A DNA stretch of 7,288 bases. Origin: Paracoccaceae bacterium. GTDB taxonomy: Bacteria > Pseudomonadota > Alphaproteobacteria > Rhodobacterales > Rhodobacteraceae. The translations under genes were made by a program, and so were the position numbers. This document shows, one piece after another, positions 5,664 to 7,288 of this stretch. The DNA is taken from assembly GCA_007123625.1 (NCBI GenBank), contig SKKS01000198.1, forward strand, positions 1 through 7,288, given 5' to 3'. Every line of letters starts with the position of its first letter. Position 1 is the stretch's first letter. The notes under the pieces were generated by a model, which searched no databases, was not told the origin of the DNA, and worked only from the letters and a program-made list of their open reading frames with translations.

Positions 5664-6053
5664 TCACGAAACCGCGGGCACCGTTGTCCGGCGGGTGCGC
5701 GCCTCGCTTGCCTCGACGATGGCCAGCACGTCGTCTTTCTGGGTTTCCGGCGCGGCATGCCGGACCTGCCCCAGTTCCTGCCGCAGGGACGCGCATTCCG
5801 CGCGTGCGCGCACGGCCTCGGCGCGATAGCTGCGCTCTCGGAACCATTCCCAGATGAAGCCCAGCAGCAGCCCCAGCACAACCGACCCGCCGATGACGAT
5901 GAACAGCGGAAGGGTCAAGGAGGGGTTGACTCCGGCCAGATCGGCCAGCGCACCGGGCAGAATCGCAACCGTGGTCATGGTGCGGTTGGCCAGCGCAAGT
6001 GTCACGAAGGCGACCGCGACAATCGCGAGAAAGGCGTAACGGATATAGTGCAT
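5664..6053 (-). CDS. LapA domain (DUF1049) inner-membrane protein
   Basis: Small inner-membrane protein of 129 residues with the LapA/DUF1049 architecture. The first transmembrane helix covers about residues 5-22, followed by a short segment with Asn-Arg (23-24), and the second covers about 47-67. Next come Trp-Glu-Trp-Phe-Arg-Glu-Arg and a charged helical, probably coiled-coil stretch (about 70-100) on the cytoplasmic side. In E. coli LapA works with LapB in controlling lipopolysaccharide synthesis; no lapB-like gene is visible here, so that role is only suggested. The start ATG is 8 bases after the ihfB stop, and its likely ribosome binding site (GAGGA) lies inside the ihfB 3' end, which points to translational coupling. 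The C-terminal 30 residues are polar and probably disordered. Confidence 0.82.
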   Translation of the reverse strand: MHYIRYAFLAIVAVAFVTLALANRTMTTVAILPGALADLAGVNPSLTLPLFIVIGGSVVLGLLLGFIWEWFRERSYRAEAVRARAECASLRQELGQVRHAAPETQKDDVLAIVEASEARTRRTTVPAVS

Positions 6054-6061
6054 GGGTTCTG

Positions 6062-6349
6062 TCAGTCCTCTTTCCCGTTCAACCGGTCTCGCAACAGCTT
6101 GCCGGTCTTGAAGAATGGCACGGATTTGGCTTCGACTTCCACCGATTCCCCCGAACGCGGGTTGCGGCCTGTGCGCGCATCGCGGTGCTTGACCGAAAAT
6201 GCACCAAATCCGCGCAGTTCTACGCGTTCACCGCGCGCCAGTGCCTCAGTGATTTCATGGAAGATCGTGTTCACGATCCGCTCCACGTCGCGCTGGAACA
6301 GGTGCGGGTTGTCGTCGGCGATTTTCTGAATGAGTTCGGAACGGATCAT
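6062..6349 (-). CDS. ihfB: Integration host factor subunit beta
   Basis: DNA-binding, DNA-bending nucleoid protein that pairs with IHF alpha and shapes promoters and recombination sites. The 95 residues match the usual length of about 94. The N-terminal helices begin Met-Ile-Arg-Ser-Glu-Leu-Ile (1-7), and the beta core has Val-Glu-Leu-Arg-Gly-Phe-Gly-Ala-Phe (43-51). The DNA-intercalating arm has Thr-Gly-Arg-Asn-Pro-Arg-Ser-Gly-Glu (60-68) with the conserved Pro64, and the C-terminal part has Val-Pro-Phe-Phe-Lys-Thr-Gly-Lys (77-84). The subunit is called beta from this sequence and the rpsA neighbour, a widely conserved pairing. The start at 6349 matches the family N-terminus; the open frame upstream to 6454 is not homologous in character. 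A GGGGGG tract and GCGGA lie just before the start. It has its own promoter candidate and is followed closely by the LapA-like gene. Confidence 0.96.
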   Translation of the reverse strand: MIRSELIQKIADDNPHLFQRDVERIVNTIFHEITEALARGERVELRGFGAFSVKHRDARTGRNPRSGESVEVEAKSVPFFKTGKLLRDRLNGKED

Positions 6350-6369
6350 TCCGCTGTCCCCCCGGAGTG

Positions 6370-6377
6370 TTTTTTTT
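6370..6377 (-). other. A8 tract in the ihfB leader
   Basis: The ihfB leader on the minus strand contains eight A in a row (6370-6377), followed by CACTCC and a run of six G close to the start codon. It is conspicuous in such GC-rich DNA. It may be an unpaired A-rich ribosome (S1) landing site, or a tract that bends DNA; neither is shown. Confidence 0.35.
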
Positions 6378-6398
6378 GGTTTCGCAGCATCCGGCGCG

Positions 6399-6426
6399 AC
6401 TATAGGCGGAATCGTCGCACGTACAA
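6399..6426 (-). promoter_or_regulatory. Candidate ihfB promoter
   Basis: Minus strand -10 TATAGT (6399-6404, 5 of 6 consensus) with TTGTAC (6421-6426) as a weak -35 at 16 bases spacing. Transcription would start near 6392, giving a leader of about 43 bases to the ihfB ATG. Together with the rpsA terminator this supports a separate ihfB-lapA-trpF unit. Confidence 0.5.
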
Positions 6427-6580
6427 ACAGGAAAGCGTCGCCGCGCCGACACACAGGCGCGCATCCATCCGGAGGACACGATCAGTCGGCGTCCGGCAGG
6501 CGGAAACGCGGGGTCATGCGGCTGTGCCTGTTGCTGGAATGCACCGGGGCGCGACGATTACACACTGTGTCGCCAAATAG

Positions 6581-6611
6581 AAAAAGGCCCCGCCGGTACG
6601 ACGACGGGGCC
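6581..6611 (-). terminator. Rho-independent terminator of rpsA
   Basis: On the minus strand, GGCCCCG (6611-6605) and CGGGGCC (6592-6586) form a perfect 7-bp GC stem with a 12-base loop, followed at once by TTTTT (6585-6581). It begins 47 bases after the rpsA stop, the classic layout for intrinsic termination. It is the only clear intrinsic terminator in the window. Confidence 0.85.
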
Positions 6612-6658
6612 CTTGAACCTTCATGCATGCTCCCGAAACCCGGGCAACGCTGCGCGGA

Positions 6659-7288
6659 TCAGCTGCGATCCTTGAGCGCGGCACCAAGGATGTCGCCCAG
6701 GCTCGCGCCCGCGTCGGACGAGCCGTACTGTTCCACGGCTTCTTTTTCCTCGGCGATCTCGCGGGCCTTGATCGACAGGCCCAGACGACGGGTCTTGCTG
6801 TCGACGCTGGTCACGCGGGCGTCCACCTTGTCCCCAACCTGGAAACGCTCGGGACGCTGGTCGGCACGGTCGCGGGCCAGATCCGAACGCCGGATGAAGG
6901 CCTTCATGTTGTTGTACTCGACCTCGATCCCGCCATCTTCGATCGCGGTGACGGTGCAGGTGACAATCGAACCGCGCTTCACGCCTTCGACCGCATCCGT
7001 GAAGCTGTCGTTTTCAAGCGCCTTGATCGACAGCGAGATGCGTTCCTTGTCGGTATCCACCTCGGTCACAACGGCCTGAACCGTGTCGCCCTTGCGGAAT
7101 TCCTGAATCGCTTCCTCGCCGCGCTGATCCCAGCTCAGGTCGGACAGGTGCACCATGCCGTCGATATCGCCTTCCAGCCCCACGAACAGGCCGAACTCGG
7201 TGATGTTCTTGACCTCGCCCTCGATCTGCGTGCCGACGGGGTGGGTTTCCTCGAACAGCTCCCACGGGTTGCGCATGGTCTGTTTCAG
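6659..7288 (-). CDS. rpsA: 30S ribosomal protein S1, C-terminal part (5' partial)
   Basis: The visible 209 residues are the C-terminal part of ribosomal protein S1, the OB-fold protein that binds mRNA and helps it onto the 30S subunit. The frame is open to the window edge (Leu-Lys-Gln-Thr before Met-Arg-Asn-Pro-Trp), so the Met at 7276 is internal and most of the gene lies outside. Two S1 repeats are seen. The first (about residues 18-92 of the visible part) has Gly-Glu-Val-Lys-Asn-Ile-Thr-Glu-Phe-Gly-Leu-Phe-Val and ends in Arg-Ile-Ser-Leu-Ser-Ile-Lys. The second (about 102-177) is more divergent, with Gly-Gly-Ile-Glu-Val, and ends in Arg-Leu-Gly-Leu-Ser-Ile-Lys. The tail Ser-Ser-Asp-Ala-Gly-Ala-Ser-Leu-Gly-Asp-Ile-Leu is typical of alphaproteobacterial S1. 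The stop is TGA at 6659-6661, followed by an intrinsic terminator. Confidence 0.96.
   Translation of the reverse strand: MKQTMRNPWELFEETHPVGTQIEGEVKNITEFGLFVGLEGDIDGMVHLSDLSWDQRGEEAIQEFRKGDTVQAVVTEVDTDKERISLSIKALENDSFTDAVEGVKRGSIVTCTVTAIEDGGIEVEYNNMKAFIRRSDLARDRADQRPERFQVGDKVDARVTSVDSKTRRLGLSIKAREIAEEKEAVEQYGSSDAGASLGDILGAALKDRS

Larger units (their letters stand above)
6350..6658. other. rpsA-ihfB intergenic region
   Basis: A 309-base gap without a gene. It contains, in minus-strand order, the rpsA terminator (6581-6611), an 11-base palindrome ACACACTGTGT (6560-6570), a stretch with nothing clear (about 6430-6555), the ihfB promoter candidate (6399-6426) and an ihfB leader with an A8 run and a G6 run. 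No tRNA, small ORF or riboswitch fold is recognised. Confidence 0.6.

Noticed and set aside
5550..6329. 259-codon plus-strand frame opposite trpF, the LapA-like gene and ihfB
   Set aside because: It spans three conserved genes on the other strand and has no domain signal.
1..7288. Defence system, phage, toxin-antitoxin, insertion sequence or CRISPR array
   Set aside because: All long conserved frames are explained by metabolic, ribosomal, nucleoid or membrane families; no transposase, terminal repeats, regularly spaced repeats or toxin-like small gene pairs are visible.

Overview
The window is chromosomal DNA from a high-GC alphaproteobacterium, most likely a member of the Rhodobacterales (Roseobacter/Rhodobacter/Paracoccus group). 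The evidence is the run rpsA - ihfB - lapA-like - trpF on one strand, a class II (plant-type) DAHP synthase, the S1 C-terminus with its Ser-Asp-Ala-Gly-Ala-Ser-Leu-Gly-Asp-Ile-Leu tail, and the GC-rich codon use. This placement rests on recognising families and gene order, not on a database search. I see no mobile element, phage gene, CRISPR array, tRNA or rRNA, so this looks like ordinary core genome.

Layout, left to right. Positions 1-881 (+) hold a D-2-hydroxyacid dehydrogenase cut by the left edge. Positions 882-992 form a very structured, G/C-rich gap between two convergent genes, with a textbook G-quadruplex motif. On the minus strand follow a DUF3422 membrane-anchored protein (993-2285, GTG start) and, upstream of it, class II DAHP synthase (2482-3849). 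A 268-base divergent intergenic region (3850-4117) carries a likely aroG-type promoter overlapped by an inverted repeat. On its other side is a small exported, very acidic DUF4394 protein (4118-4894, +). It converges with trpF (4910-5596, -), whose 3' end contains a long palindrome. Upstream of trpF on the minus strand are a LapA-domain membrane protein (5664-6053), the IHF beta subunit (6062-6349), a promoter and leader region with the rpsA terminator (6350-6658), and the 3' part of rpsA (6659-7288), cut by the right edge.

How the genes fit together. The DAHP synthase makes the first committed intermediate of the shikimate pathway, and TrpF carries out a mid-pathway tryptophan step, so two aromatic amino acid genes lie about 1 kb apart with the exported DUF4394 gene between them. 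The rpsA terminator and the separate ihfB promoter suggest that ihfB-lapA-trpF can be transcribed as its own unit. ihfB and lapA are 8 bases apart, and lapA and trpF are 67 bases apart.

I did not find a convincing new biological system. The points most worth a second look are the short-loop G-quadruplex at 948-963, the inverted repeat over the DAHP synthase promoter, the palindrome inside the trpF 3' end, and the two poorly understood proteins (DUF3422 and DUF4394).
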